Source: Anaerococcus porci
GTDB lineage: Bacteria; Bacillota; Clostridia; Tissierellales; Peptoniphilaceae
Direction of reading: 5' to 3'
Assembly: GCF_009696575.1 (NCBI RefSeq)
Contig: NZ_VULQ01000010.1
Location: forward strand, 1 to 64,000
Length of the DNA stretch: 64,000 nucleotides
Shown: piece by piece, positions 44,224 to 53,039 of the stretch
How positions within the stretch are numbered: position 1 is the stretch's first letter
Layout of the letters: every line of letters begins with the position of its first letter
Notes under the pieces: model-generated
The model's database searches: none
Seen by the model: the letters and a program-made list of their open reading frames with translations, nothing else
What the model was told of the DNA's origin: nothing
Position numbers and translations under genes: made by a program

Positions 44224-46320
44224 ATGAGCCAACCAAAACTAATAACAAAAGTCAAAAATATTATCAAAGAAGAAGGTCTAGAGTTTAAGGACCTAAATGA
44301 CAATGGTAGACTTGATCCCTATGAAGATTGGAGACTAAGTCCAGAAGAAAGAGCAAAAGATTTAGTTAAGAGAATGACACTTGAAGAGAAGTGTGGAAAT
44401 ATGATGATTAAATCTCAAAAAATGGGCCTAAGTCAAGAAGATAAATCAAAAACAAGTCATGATGGTATCTTAGATGAAGAGGTTTTTTATGACCAAACTA
44501 TATTTATAGGTCAAAAAAACTATGGTACAACAGGACACATTAAAGACCTTCATCTAAGACATTTTATACTTAGAGATAATTTCAATGAAGTTGAAATAGC
44601 TAAATGGGTCAATACAATTAATGAAGTATGTGAATCAACAAGATTAGGTATTCCTGCAATAATAGCATCAAACTCAAGAAATGAAAATGCTGAGAGAACA
44701 TTTGGTATGAATGATGCAGTAGGTGTATTTACGACATATCCTTCAACTCTGGGTCTTGCTGCTATTGCTTTAGGAGATAAGGCAAACGGAGGAGATTATT
44801 CTATATTTTCTGAATTTGGAGAAATTGCTAGGGATGAATGGAGATACTCTGGTCTTAGAAAAGGTTATATGTATATGATTGATACTGCAACTGATCCAAG
44901 ATGGCAAAGATTTTATGGTACATTTGGAGAAGATACAGACCTTATATCAAATGCTTGCAAGAGACTTTTAAATTCATTCCAAGGTGAAGATTTAGGAAAA
45001 GATAGCGTAGCTTTAACCATGAAACATTTCCCAGGAGGTGGGGCAAGAGAAAACGGTTTTGATCCTCACTATGAAGAGGGTAAATTCAATGTTTATAAAA
45101 CAAAGGGTTCTTTAGAAAAATATCATCTTCCACCATTTAAGGTTGCATGTGAAGAAAAAGCATCATCAATAATGCCTTATTATTCTATACCTAGTCACGA
45201 AAAAAGTGCAGTTCAATATTTTGAAGGAAAAAGAATACCTTTTGAACCTGTCGGATTTGCTTTTAACGAATATTTTATTCAAAATATCTTAAGAGATAAG
45301 TTAGGATTCAAGGGATATATAAATTCTGATTCTGGTATTTTAGACAATATGGCTTGGGGAGTTCTTCATCTTCCAAAAGAAGAAAGAGCGGCCTTTGCCA
45401 TAAATAACGGAGTAGATTTAATCTCTGATACTAACGAAGTTAAATGGATAATAAAAGCTTGTGAAGAAGGATTAATAAAAGAAGAAAGAATCAACGAGGC
45501 TAATGAAAGACTACTTACAGAAATGTTTAAACTGGGCTTATTTGATGATAAAACATATGTAGATGAAAATAAGGCAAAAGAAATTGTAGAAAACGAAGAA
45601 AACAAGAAAAAGGCCTATAGAGCTCATCAAAAATCTTTGGTATTACTTAAGAATTCTGAAAAAACACTTCCTATTAAGAGTGGTTCAAAAGTTTATATAG
45701 AATACCTACACAAGGAGCTTGATAAGGCAGAGGAATACAAAAAAGAGGCTATAGAAGATGCAAAAGGATTTGAAGAAATTAGCATAGTAGATAATCCTAA
45801 TGAAGCAGATTATGCAATTTGTTTTATAACTCCTAAATCAGGTAATTATTTTTCTGCAACTCCAGGGCTTCTAGAACTTTCTTTATGTGAAGACAAAATA
45901 AATAAGTCTATGGATAATACTGAATATAAGGAAACTACAGTAGCAAACATCAAGAGAGTAAAAGAGCTTAGAGATATAATGAATAAGAATAATAAGAAAT
46001 TGATAGTTAGTGTTAATTCAACTATGCCATGGTTGCTTGATTCTGTAGAGCCTTTATCTGATGCATTATTATCACATTTTGAAACTTTTATAAAAGCACA
46101 ATTAGATGTTTTAGTAGGAAGGGTAGAACCTTGTGGAAAACTTCCATTTACATTTCCTAAGTCAGAAGATGTTATAGCTGTTGATGAAAATGGAAGATGC
46201 ATATCACCAAATGATGTACCAGGTTATGACAAGGACAAGTATATGCCTGATGGGCTAACTTATGCTTATGAAGATAGTGATGGAAATATATATAAACTAG
46301 GACATGGTTTAAGATATTAA
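44224..46320 (+). CDS. Glycoside hydrolase family 3 protein
   Basis: A 698-residue intracellular GH3 enzyme, probably a beta-glucosidase or beta-xylosidase type; no signal peptide. It has an N-terminal EF-hand-like loop DLNDNGRLDPYEDW, the barrel with MKHFPGGGARENG, and the catalytic Asp in GYINSDSGILDNM. The second domain runs from KSLVLLKNSEKTLPI onwards and ends in LTYAYEDSDGNIYKLGHGLRY. It has AGAAGGAGG upstream. No sugar transporter lies next to it. Repeat copy 6 follows five bases after the stop. Confidence 0.85.
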   Translation: MSQPKLITKVKNIIKEEGLEFKDLNDNGRLDPYEDWRLSPEERAKDLVKRMTLEEKCGNMMIKSQKMGLSQEDKSKTSHDGILDEEVFYDQTIFIGQKNYGTTGHIKDLHLRHFILRDNFNEVEIAKWVNTINEVCESTRLGIPAIIASNSRNENAERTFGMNDAVGVFTTYPSTLGLAAIALGDKANGGDYSIFSEFGEIARDEWRYSGLRKGYMYMIDTATDPRWQRFYGTFGEDTDLISNACKRLLNSFQGEDLGKDSVALTMKHFPGGGARENGFDPHYEEGKFNVYKTKGSLEKYHLPPFKVACEEKASSIMPYYSIPSHEKSAVQYFEGKRIPFEPVGFAFNEYFIQNILRDKLGFKGYINSDSGILDNMAWGVLHLPKEERAAFAINNGVDLISDTNEVKWIIKACEEGLIKEERINEANERLLTEMFKLGLFDDKTYVDENKAKEIVENEENKKKAYRAHQKSLVLLKNSEKTLPIKSGSKVYIEYLHKELDKAEEYKKEAIEDAKGFEEISIVDNPNEADYAICFITPKSGNYFSATPGLLELSLCEDKINKSMDNTEYKETTVANIKRVKELRDIMNKNNKKLIVSVNSTMPWLLDSVEPLSDALLSHFETFIKAQLDVLVGRVEPCGKLPFTFPKSEDVIAVDENGRCISPNDVPGYDKDKYMPDGLTYAYEDSDGNIYKLGHGLRY

Positions 46321-46324
46321 TTAT

Positions 46325-46486
46325 AAAAGGGCGCTGTTGCAAAATTATGAATTTCCAAAGTTCAATCATTACAATTTACTCATAGACAATTTGAAAACAG
46401 CCTGCTGGCTTATGAAGGATAAATTGTCTTGAGGAGCTTGTAATGATTTTTGAACGATTAATTCATTCTGCAACAGCTCCTTTTTT
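46325..46486 (+). repeat. Palindromic repeat, copy 6
   Basis: Outer AAAAGGGCGCTGTTGCA pairs with TGCAACAGCTCCTTTT. Inner ATCATTACAA/TTGTAATGAT and AGACAATTTGA/TAAATTGTCTT also pair. It begins five bases after the GH3 stop and ends in six T, so it can act as the terminator of that gene. Confidence 0.9.
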
Positions 46487-46504
46487 AAATTCAAGGAGAA
46501 GAAT

Positions 46505-47407
46505 ATGAAAAAATGCTTATTAATTGAAAATCCTAATTCTGGTAAGCAAAATAATAATCAATATATTGATAGGATAATAGAAAAATTAGAAGAAGGATTT
46601 GATGAAGTTATCCATAAAAGGACAGAAAAAGAAGATGATGCTAAAAAATTTGTCATTAATGCATGTGAAAATAAATATGATTCTATATTTGTTGTTGGTG
46701 GTGATGGTACATTTAATGAGGCCGTTAATGGTATATCTATGATGGAATACAGACCAAAATTAGGACTTCTTCCAGGAGGAACTAACAATACCTATATGCA
46801 ATTAATTGGAGGTTCGAATGAGCTAGATAAAGCAATTGAACAAGTTTCTTTCGAAAAAACTAAAAAAGTTGATATTGGAAAGTGTAATGATAAGTATTTT
46901 TCATATTATGTTTGCTTTGGAAAACTTATAGATGCCACTACCTCAACAAGTTCTGAAGAGAAAGAAAAATTAGGAAGTTTTGCTTACGTTAAAAATGTAT
47001 TAAAAACCATACCAAATGATGAAAGTGTAAATATTGAAATAAAATCAGATTTTAAAACTTTTAAAACAAAGGCATCTTTACTTTATGTTATGACAATTAA
47101 TAAAATTGGAAACTTAGAATTTTCTAAAGAAAACAGTGACATAAACGATGGACTTCTTATAGTTTTTATAATGACTGAAGAAGGATTATTATCAAAAATT
47201 GATGCTGCAAAGGATATGTTATTTGGAAAGTTAGATGAAAATGATAATATAGAATCTTTTACTTGTAAAAAATTATCAATTAAAGAACTTGACGGCAAAG
47301 AAGTTGAACTTGATATGGATGGAGATATAAATGGTAAACTTCCATGTGATATTGAAATTTTAGAAAAACATATAGAAATATATCTGCCAAATACAAGTAT
47401 TCAATAA
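46505..47407 (+). CDS. Diacylglycerol kinase family lipid kinase
   Basis: A 300-residue lipid kinase of the DagK/YegS group. Nucleotide site GGDGTFNEAVNGI near residues 65-77 and GGTNNTYMQ near 95. The second domain has the usual beta-sandwich ending in VELDMDGDINGKLPCDIEI. It probably phosphorylates diacylglycerol or a related lipid. ATG 46505 follows CAAGGAGAA, directly after repeat copy 6. Confidence 0.85.
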   Translation: MKKCLLIENPNSGKQNNNQYIDRIIEKLEEGFDEVIHKRTEKEDDAKKFVINACENKYDSIFVVGGDGTFNEAVNGISMMEYRPKLGLLPGGTNNTYMQLIGGSNELDKAIEQVSFEKTKKVDIGKCNDKYFSYYVCFGKLIDATTSTSSEEKEKLGSFAYVKNVLKTIPNDESVNIEIKSDFKTFKTKASLLYVMTINKIGNLEFSKENSDINDGLLIVFIMTEEGLLSKIDAAKDMLFGKLDENDNIESFTCKKLSIKELDGKEVELDMDGDINGKLPCDIEILEKHIEIYLPNTSIQ

Positions 47408-47505
47408 TATTAATATAAGATATATATCTTGAAATATTTAATTATATCAAGTATAACAAATTTTGTACTTTAAATTTGAGCAAATTAAAAATGTTAGGAG
47501 GTAAT

Positions 47506-48702
47506 TTGTCAGAAAAAATAAGAGTTAGAGAATTAACAAAAATTTTTGGACAAAATCCCAAAAAAGCAATTCCTTTGCTAAAAGATGGTTTGTCTAAAAA
47601 AGAAATGTTAGATAAGACAGGACTTACTGTAGGTGTAAATAGGTGTTCTTTTGATGTAGAAGATGGGGAACTATTTGTAATAATGGGTCTTTCAGGTTCT
47701 GGAAAGTCAACACTTATTAGACTGATAAATAGAATGATTGAACCTACTTATGGTGATATATTTATAGATAATGAAAATATATCAGAACTTGATGAAGTTG
47801 GCTTAAGAAAAGCAAGGCGTGAAAAAATGAGCATGGTTTTTCAAAACTTTGCCCTATTTCCTCACTATACAATCTTAGAAAATGCAGCATATGGTCTTTC
47901 TATAAAAAATGGAAAAAACAAGAATGTTAATAAAAAGGCCAAGGAAGCGTTAAAGCTTGTTGGTCTTGAAGGATATGAAAACCAATATCCTGACCAATTA
48001 TCAGGGGGTATGCAACAAAGAGTTGGACTTGCAAGGGCACTAGCAACAGATACAGATATTCTTATTATGGATGAAGCTTTCTCAGCACTTGACCCTCTTA
48101 TAAGAAAAGAAATGCAAGATGAACTTGTTTATCTACAAAGTGAGATGAAAAAAACAGTCTTATTTATAACTCATGACTTAAATGAGGCTTTAAAAATAGG
48201 CGATAAAATTGCTGTAATGAAGGATGGTTCAATACTTCAAATCGATAGTCCTGAACAACTTCTATCAAATCCTAAAAATGATTTTATTAGAGAGTTTGTT
48301 CAAGATGTTGATAGAACAAAAGTTCTTACTGCATCAAATATTATGATTAGACCAGATACTATTAATATTAACAGACATGGGCCAAAAGCAGCTCTTTCAA
48401 AAATGCTAAGAAGTGGAAATTCAAGTATTTTTGTTGTAAATAATAAAAGAGAACTTCTAGGTTATGTACTTGCAGAAGATGCATCAAATGCTTATGCAAA
48501 TGGTCAAAAAAGTCTTGATTGTATAATAAAAAAAGACATGATGACTATTGACATGGATTACCCATTAGAAGATATAGTAGCAGATATCCAAGATGCTAAG
48601 ATACCAATATCTGTTATAGATGGGAAAGTTCTTAAAGGAATTATAATTAAAGGGACAGTACTTGCGGCTTTATCAAAAGATGAGGTGGGAAATGATGAAT
48701 AA
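47506..48702 (+). CDS. opuAA: Glycine betaine/proline ABC transporter, ATPase subunit with CBS domains
   Basis: A 398-residue ATPase of the OpuAA/ProV type: Walker A GLSGSGKST, Q-loop MVFQNFALFP, signature LSGGMQQR, Walker B ILIMDEAFSALDPL, then two CBS domains in the last 110 residues that sense ionic strength in relatives. I start at TTG 47506, where AGGAGG lies a few bases upstream; the open frame extends ten residues further without a site. The first of three overlapping or adjacent genes for osmoprotectant uptake. Confidence 0.85.
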   Translation: MSEKIRVRELTKIFGQNPKKAIPLLKDGLSKKEMLDKTGLTVGVNRCSFDVEDGELFVIMGLSGSGKSTLIRLINRMIEPTYGDIFIDNENISELDEVGLRKARREKMSMVFQNFALFPHYTILENAAYGLSIKNGKNKNVNKKAKEALKLVGLEGYENQYPDQLSGGMQQRVGLARALATDTDILIMDEAFSALDPLIRKEMQDELVYLQSEMKKTVLFITHDLNEALKIGDKIAVMKDGSILQIDSPEQLLSNPKNDFIREFVQDVDRTKVLTASNIMIRPDTININRHGPKAALSKMLRSGNSSIFVVNNKRELLGYVLAEDASNAYANGQKSLDCIIKKDMMTIDMDYPLEDIVADIQDAKIPISVIDGKVLKGIIIKGTVLAALSKDEVGNDE

Positions 48703-49543
48703 TATACCAACATTACCCTTAGTTGATTGGATAGATAATCTTGTTAATTGGTTAAGAATTAATGTTTCTTTTGTTTTCAATCCAATTAGAGATTTTATAA
48801 ATTTTATTGTCGAACTTTTTATTAGGGTATTTAACATATTTCCACCACTAGTATTTATTTTATTAATTATTGTATTAGCCTTTTTTTTAACTAAGAAGGT
48901 TAAAGGAGTTACTATCTTTGCACCTATTTCACTTACCCTAATATGGAATTTGGGATATTGGGAAGATATGATAATTACATTATCTATTGTAATAACATCA
49001 GCCTTAATTGCAATAATAATAGGTATACCTTTAGGTATTCTTGTATCAAAGTCAAAAGTTGCAGAAAAAATTATTATGCCACTTCTTGATTTTATGCAGA
49101 CAATGCCAGCTTTTGTATACCTTATACCAGCTGTATCATTTTTTGGTATAGGCATGGCTCCTGGAGTTATATCTTCAGTAATTTTTGCTATGCCTCCAGC
49201 TGTTAGGATGACTAATTTAGGTATTAGAGAAGTGCCAAATGATTTGGTAGAGGCAGCTGATTCTTTTGGATCAACTCCTAGGCAAAAATTATTTGAGTTA
49301 GAATTACCAATGGCAAAGCCATCAATTATGGCTGGAATTAATCAAACACTTATGCTAACCTTATCTATGGTAGTAGTTGCATCAATGATAGGCGCACCAG
49401 GACTTGGAAATGTAATTTATACTTCGGTTTCAAGAAATGATGTTGGTGTAGGTTTCGCATCAGGTATAGCTGTAGTAATACTTGCTGTAATACTTGATAG
49501 ACTTACTCAAGCTTTTAGTAAAAAGAATAATAGGTTAAAGTAG
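48692..49543 (+). CDS. opuAB: Glycine betaine/proline ABC transporter, permease
   Basis: A 283-residue permease with about six to seven helices. The ABC permease coupling motif lies in EAADSFGSTPRQKLFELELP; the region VASMIGAPGLGNVIY is typical of ProW/OpuAB. ATG 48692 (or 48695) follows GAGGTGGGA and overlaps the ATPase gene by 11 bases. It moves betaine or a similar osmoprotectant through the membrane. Confidence 0.9.
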   Translation: MMNNIPTLPLVDWIDNLVNWLRINVSFVFNPIRDFINFIVELFIRVFNIFPPLVFILLIIVLAFFLTKKVKGVTIFAPISLTLIWNLGYWEDMIITLSIVITSALIAIIIGIPLGILVSKSKVAEKIIMPLLDFMQTMPAFVYLIPAVSFFGIGMAPGVISSVIFAMPPAVRMTNLGIREVPNDLVEAADSFGSTPRQKLFELELPMAKPSIMAGINQTLMLTLSMVVVASMIGAPGLGNVIYTSVSRNDVGVGFASGIAVVILAVILDRLTQAFSKKNNRLK

Positions 49544-49551
49544 GTTATAAT

Positions 49552-50430
49552 ATGCACATTAAAAAAATATTTTCAACCTTAGCTATTATAATTATTCTTA
49601 CAGGATGCAGTGATACTAATAAAGATGGTGAAAAAGTAAATTTTGATTATGCACCTAATGAATATATTATCGGCATAGAACCTGGTTCAGGTACTATGCA
49701 AGCAGCAAAAAGAGCCATGGATGATTATGGACTCCATCAAACACTTACTACGGGTTCATCTGCTGTAATGACTCAAATGTTAGGAGATGCCATAAGAAAA
49801 AAAGCTCCTATTGTAGTTACCGGATGGACTCCTCACTGGAAATTTGCAAAATATGACCTAAAATTTCTTAATGATCCAAAGGAATCATTTGGCAAGCCAG
49901 AAGAAATTCATACACTTGCAAGAAAAGATTTAAAAAAAGATAAGCCAAATGCCTATAAACTTCTTGATAATTTTGAATGGACTGTAGATGATATGCAAGA
50001 AGTTTTAATAGATTTAAATGATGGCATGGATATAAAAGAGGCATCTAGAAAATGGGTAAATAATAACCATGATAGGGTCCAAAAGATGTATGAAGGAGTA
50101 AAGGTATCTAATGGAGAGCTTATAAATCTTGCTCATGCAACATGGGATAGTGAACTTGCGTCTGCAAATGTATTAAAGTATATACTTGAAGATTATGGTT
50201 TTGAGGTAAGAATGATGGCTGTTGAGATAGGACCTTTATTTGCGGCGATTGCTTATGGGTCTGCAGATGTTACACCTTCAGCTTGGCTTCCACAAACACA
50301 TAAAAATTATATGGATAAGTATGGAGATTTGATAGATGATTTAGGATCAAATTTAGTGAATGCTAGGATTGGTTTTGTAGTACCAGCTTATATTGATATA
50401 GATTCAATAGAAGAGTTAAAAGATTTTTAA
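49552..50430 (+). CDS. opuAC: Glycine betaine-binding lipoprotein
   Basis: A 292-residue substrate-binding protein. The N-terminus ends in a lipobox (IILTGC at about residues 15-20). The binding lobe begins EYIIGIEPGSGTMQ, and aromatic residues in VTGWTPHWKFAKY and SAWLPQTHKNYM would form the betaine cage. It completes the opuA operon eight bases after the permease. Repeat copy 7 follows the stop by six bases. Confidence 0.9.
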   Translation: MHIKKIFSTLAIIIILTGCSDTNKDGEKVNFDYAPNEYIIGIEPGSGTMQAAKRAMDDYGLHQTLTTGSSAVMTQMLGDAIRKKAPIVVTGWTPHWKFAKYDLKFLNDPKESFGKPEEIHTLARKDLKKDKPNAYKLLDNFEWTVDDMQEVLIDLNDGMDIKEASRKWVNNNHDRVQKMYEGVKVSNGELINLAHATWDSELASANVLKYILEDYGFEVRMMAVEIGPLFAAIAYGSADVTPSAWLPQTHKNYMDKYGDLIDDLGSNLVNARIGFVVPAYIDIDSIEELKDF

Positions 50431-50436
50431 TGTTTT

Positions 50437-50595
50437 AAAGGGGTTGTTGCAAAATTATGAATTTCTAATGTTTTATCATTACAAGTTACTCATAGATAAT
50501 TTGAGAATATCCTGCTGACTTATGGAAGCCAAATTGTTGTGGAGGAACTTGTAATGATTTTGGAACAATTAATTCATTTTGCAACAACCCTTTTT
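50437..50595 (+). repeat. Palindromic repeat, copy 7
   Basis: Outer AAAGGGGTTGTTGCAAAA pairs with TTTTGCAACAACCCTTT. Where copy 6 has GCTGTT/AACAGC, this copy has GTTGTT/AACAAC, so both sides changed together. Inner ATCATTACAAGTTACT/CTTGTAATGAT pairs. It lies just after the opuAC stop and ends in TTTTT. Confidence 0.9.
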
Positions 50596-50633
50596 ATATC
50601 TTTTTTCTATGATATAATAGTTTTGGTGATTAT

Positions 50634-51461
50634 ATGAAAACAAAATTTAATTTATTGATAATAATATTTTTATTTATCTTTTCATCCTGTTCATTTAAAA
50701 GTGATGATTCAAATATAAGCATCTTTGAAAAAGTTACTTATTTTTTTGAAGATATGGAATCTATCTTTAGGAAAAAGAAGACTGATGATAGAGATATCTT
50801 ATATAAAAATATAGAGAAAAACAAAGATAAGAATGATAAAATAAACTGGATTTATAATAACTTTGATAATCTTAGTGAAACAGATATAAATCTAGTTGGG
50901 AATGACTTGGACTTAAGTGAATTTGTGTATAATTATAACAACGGAATATATGATTTTGAAAATCATGATGGTGAATCTGTATCATTTAATAGGTTAACCC
51001 CATATTATATACAGTGGGACAATAGATGGGCATATAATAGGCTAGGTTCTAGTGTAATAGGTTATGCTGGTTGTGGTCCAACATCTATATCCATGATTTT
51101 GAATAGGCTAAATCCGAATTTAGATTTAAATCCAGCCATATTATCTTCAGATGCAGAAAATTATATGACAGATAATGGTATAGACTGGTCATTTTTTACT
51201 TTTGCCGCTAATAAATATGGTTTTAATATAAAAACTATAGATCTTGATGAAGATAAGATGATTGAAATATTAAAGCAATATCCACTTTTAATATCAGTAA
51301 ATAAGGGTTATTTTACTTTAAGTGGTCATATATTAGTCATTGATTCTTATAAAAATGGTAAGTTTATAGTAAATGATCCAAATTCCATAAAAAATTCTGA
51401 AAAAACTTGGACTTTTAATCAGTTAAAAGATGAAATTGCAAATATATGGTTATTATATTAG
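50634..51461 (+). CDS. C39-like cysteine peptidase lipoprotein
   Basis: A 275-residue exported lipoprotein: signal with lipobox FSSC at about residues 16-19, a variable linker, then a papain-like C39 domain. The catalytic Cys is in YAGCGPTSISMILNR, the His in SGHILVIDSY and the Asn/Asp in VNDPNS. It is probably anchored on the outer face and cuts peptides or wall material; the substrate is unknown. It overlaps closely with the ClC gene, which starts nine bases after its stop. Confidence 0.8.
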   Translation: MKTKFNLLIIIFLFIFSSCSFKSDDSNISIFEKVTYFFEDMESIFRKKKTDDRDILYKNIEKNKDKNDKINWIYNNFDNLSETDINLVGNDLDLSEFVYNYNNGIYDFENHDGESVSFNRLTPYYIQWDNRWAYNRLGSSVIGYAGCGPTSISMILNRLNPNLDLNPAILSSDAENYMTDNGIDWSFFTFAANKYGFNIKTIDLDEDKMIEILKQYPLLISVNKGYFTLSGHILVIDSYKNGKFIVNDPNSIKNSEKTWTFNQLKDEIANIWLLY

Positions 51462-51469
51462 GAGAAATG

Positions 51470-52747
51470 ATGGAAGAAAAAATATCGTACAAATTAATAT
51501 TTATATCAATTATTATAGGGTTTATTTCAGGTCTAGTAGTGTCTTTATTTAGAATAGTTATCCCAAAACTAATTTATTTGATTGCCATACTTATAGAATT
51601 TGGACAAAAAGGTTTATTAGAATCTTTAATCTTTATAGCTATGTTTTTGTTAATTGGCTATATAGTGGCAATATGTGTTGATAAGGAACCTATGATAGGA
51701 GGCTCTGGTATTCCACAAATATCTGGAAAGCTTAATAAGAAATTATCTTATAATCCCCTAACTTGTTTAATATATAAATTAATTGGTGGAACATTATCAA
51801 TTGGTTCAGGTTTAAGTCTTGGAAGAGAAGGTCCATCTGTTCAAATAGCAGGTTCTATCGGTGAAATAATTTCCGATATATTTAAACTTTCTCAAAATGA
51901 TAAGGATATAATGATTGTAGCATCATCGTCTTCAGGAATTACATCTGCATTTACTGCACCCATATCAGCCATTGCTTTTTCCATAGAAGAACTTATGAAA
52001 AAAAGTAAAAGAATAGGCTTTATATATATTACTTTGACTGTGATTTCAGCAAGTCTTGTTACTAGTTTTCTTATTGGCAATAGTCCAGTAATAAAAATAA
52101 ATAATTCATTGGATTTATCAAGTAAGTATTGGTCATATCTTTTATTTTTAGCTATTCTTGTAGGCTTATCATCTTTGATATTTAATAAGGGAATATTATA
52201 TGGAAAATATCTATATAATAAATTAGCCATTAGTCAAAAAATAAAATATATAATTCCTTTTTTTATTACATCTATAGTCTTACTTTTAGATAAGAGAATG
52301 CTAGGCTCAGGAGAAAATTTTATTGGACTTGCTCAAAATGGAAATGAAGATATAAAAGTACTGATATATTTTTATGTAGGTAAGCTTTTATTATTATTTG
52401 TAGCTTTTTGTTCTGGTATACCAGGAGGGATTTTTTTTCCACTCTTAGCATTGGGAGCTTTAGTTGGAAATATTTATGGTTCTATACTTTTTAAAATGGG
52501 GTTTGTAGGAGAAAATGAAATAATTATATTTTCAATGCTCTCTATGGCTGCACACTTTGGCTCTATTGTTAGGGCACCTTTAACAGGAATCTTTCTCATA
52601 TTGGAGATGACGGGTGGTAAGATAGATTTTCTATTACCTATAGTTATAGTTACCCTTATGGCATATATAGTTTCAGAACTTACAAAAAATGAACCTATAT
52701 ATGAATCACTATTAGATATAATAATAAAAAGAAAGATGCTTAGTTGA
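51470..52747 (+). CDS. ClC family chloride channel or H+/Cl- exchanger
   Basis: A 425-residue membrane protein. ClC selectivity motifs are clear: GGSGIPQISGK, GREGPSVQIAGS with the gating Glu, and GIPGGIFFPLLALGALVG. No C-terminal CBS domains are present. ATG 51470 is chosen because AGGAG lies five bases upstream; the open frame begins earlier inside the C39 gene. The presence of the gating Glu allows exchange activity. A terminator overlaps the stop. Confidence 0.9.
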   Translation: MEEKISYKLIFISIIIGFISGLVVSLFRIVIPKLIYLIAILIEFGQKGLLESLIFIAMFLLIGYIVAICVDKEPMIGGSGIPQISGKLNKKLSYNPLTCLIYKLIGGTLSIGSGLSLGREGPSVQIAGSIGEIISDIFKLSQNDKDIMIVASSSSGITSAFTAPISAIAFSIEELMKKSKRIGFIYITLTVISASLVTSFLIGNSPVIKINNSLDLSSKYWSYLLFLAILVGLSSLIFNKGILYGKYLYNKLAISQKIKYIIPFFITSIVLLLDKRMLGSGENFIGLAQNGNEDIKVLIYFYVGKLLLLFVAFCSGIPGGIFFPLLALGALVGNIYGSILFKMGFVGENEIIIFSMLSMAAHFGSIVRAPLTGIFLILEMTGGKIDFLLPIVIVTLMAYIVSELTKNEPIYESLLDIIIKRKMLS

Positions 52748-52766
52748 AATTATTAGGCATCTTTTC
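52732..52766 (+). terminator. Terminator after ClC
   Basis: AAAGATGC pairs with GCATCTTT, overlapping the ClC stop codon, followed by T-rich sequence. Confidence 0.7.
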
Positions 52767-53039
52767 TATTTGAATGACATATAATGATATATCAAAATTT
52801 AAGTTTAAATCAACAATAATCTTTAAGTTTGTCTTTTATTAAGTAAAATTAAAATTTATTGATAGTTAAACTACCTTTTTATATCTATAAAAATATGCAA
52901 AATAATTATAAGTTCTTATAAAAGCTATTTACTAAAATCACCTTTAATAAAACTTTATAATATGTTATAATTTTAATATTGAATATATATGTATAATTTT
53001 CATAACAATTATATAAATATAAATATTTAGAGGAGTATA

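Noticed and set aside
45846-46202. Minus-strand open frame of 118 codons inside the GH3 gene
   Set aside because: Antisense shadow with no family features.
48673-49155. Minus-strand open frame of 160 codons inside the opuAB gene
   Set aside because: Antisense of a permease with strong motifs on the plus strand; no ribosome binding site.
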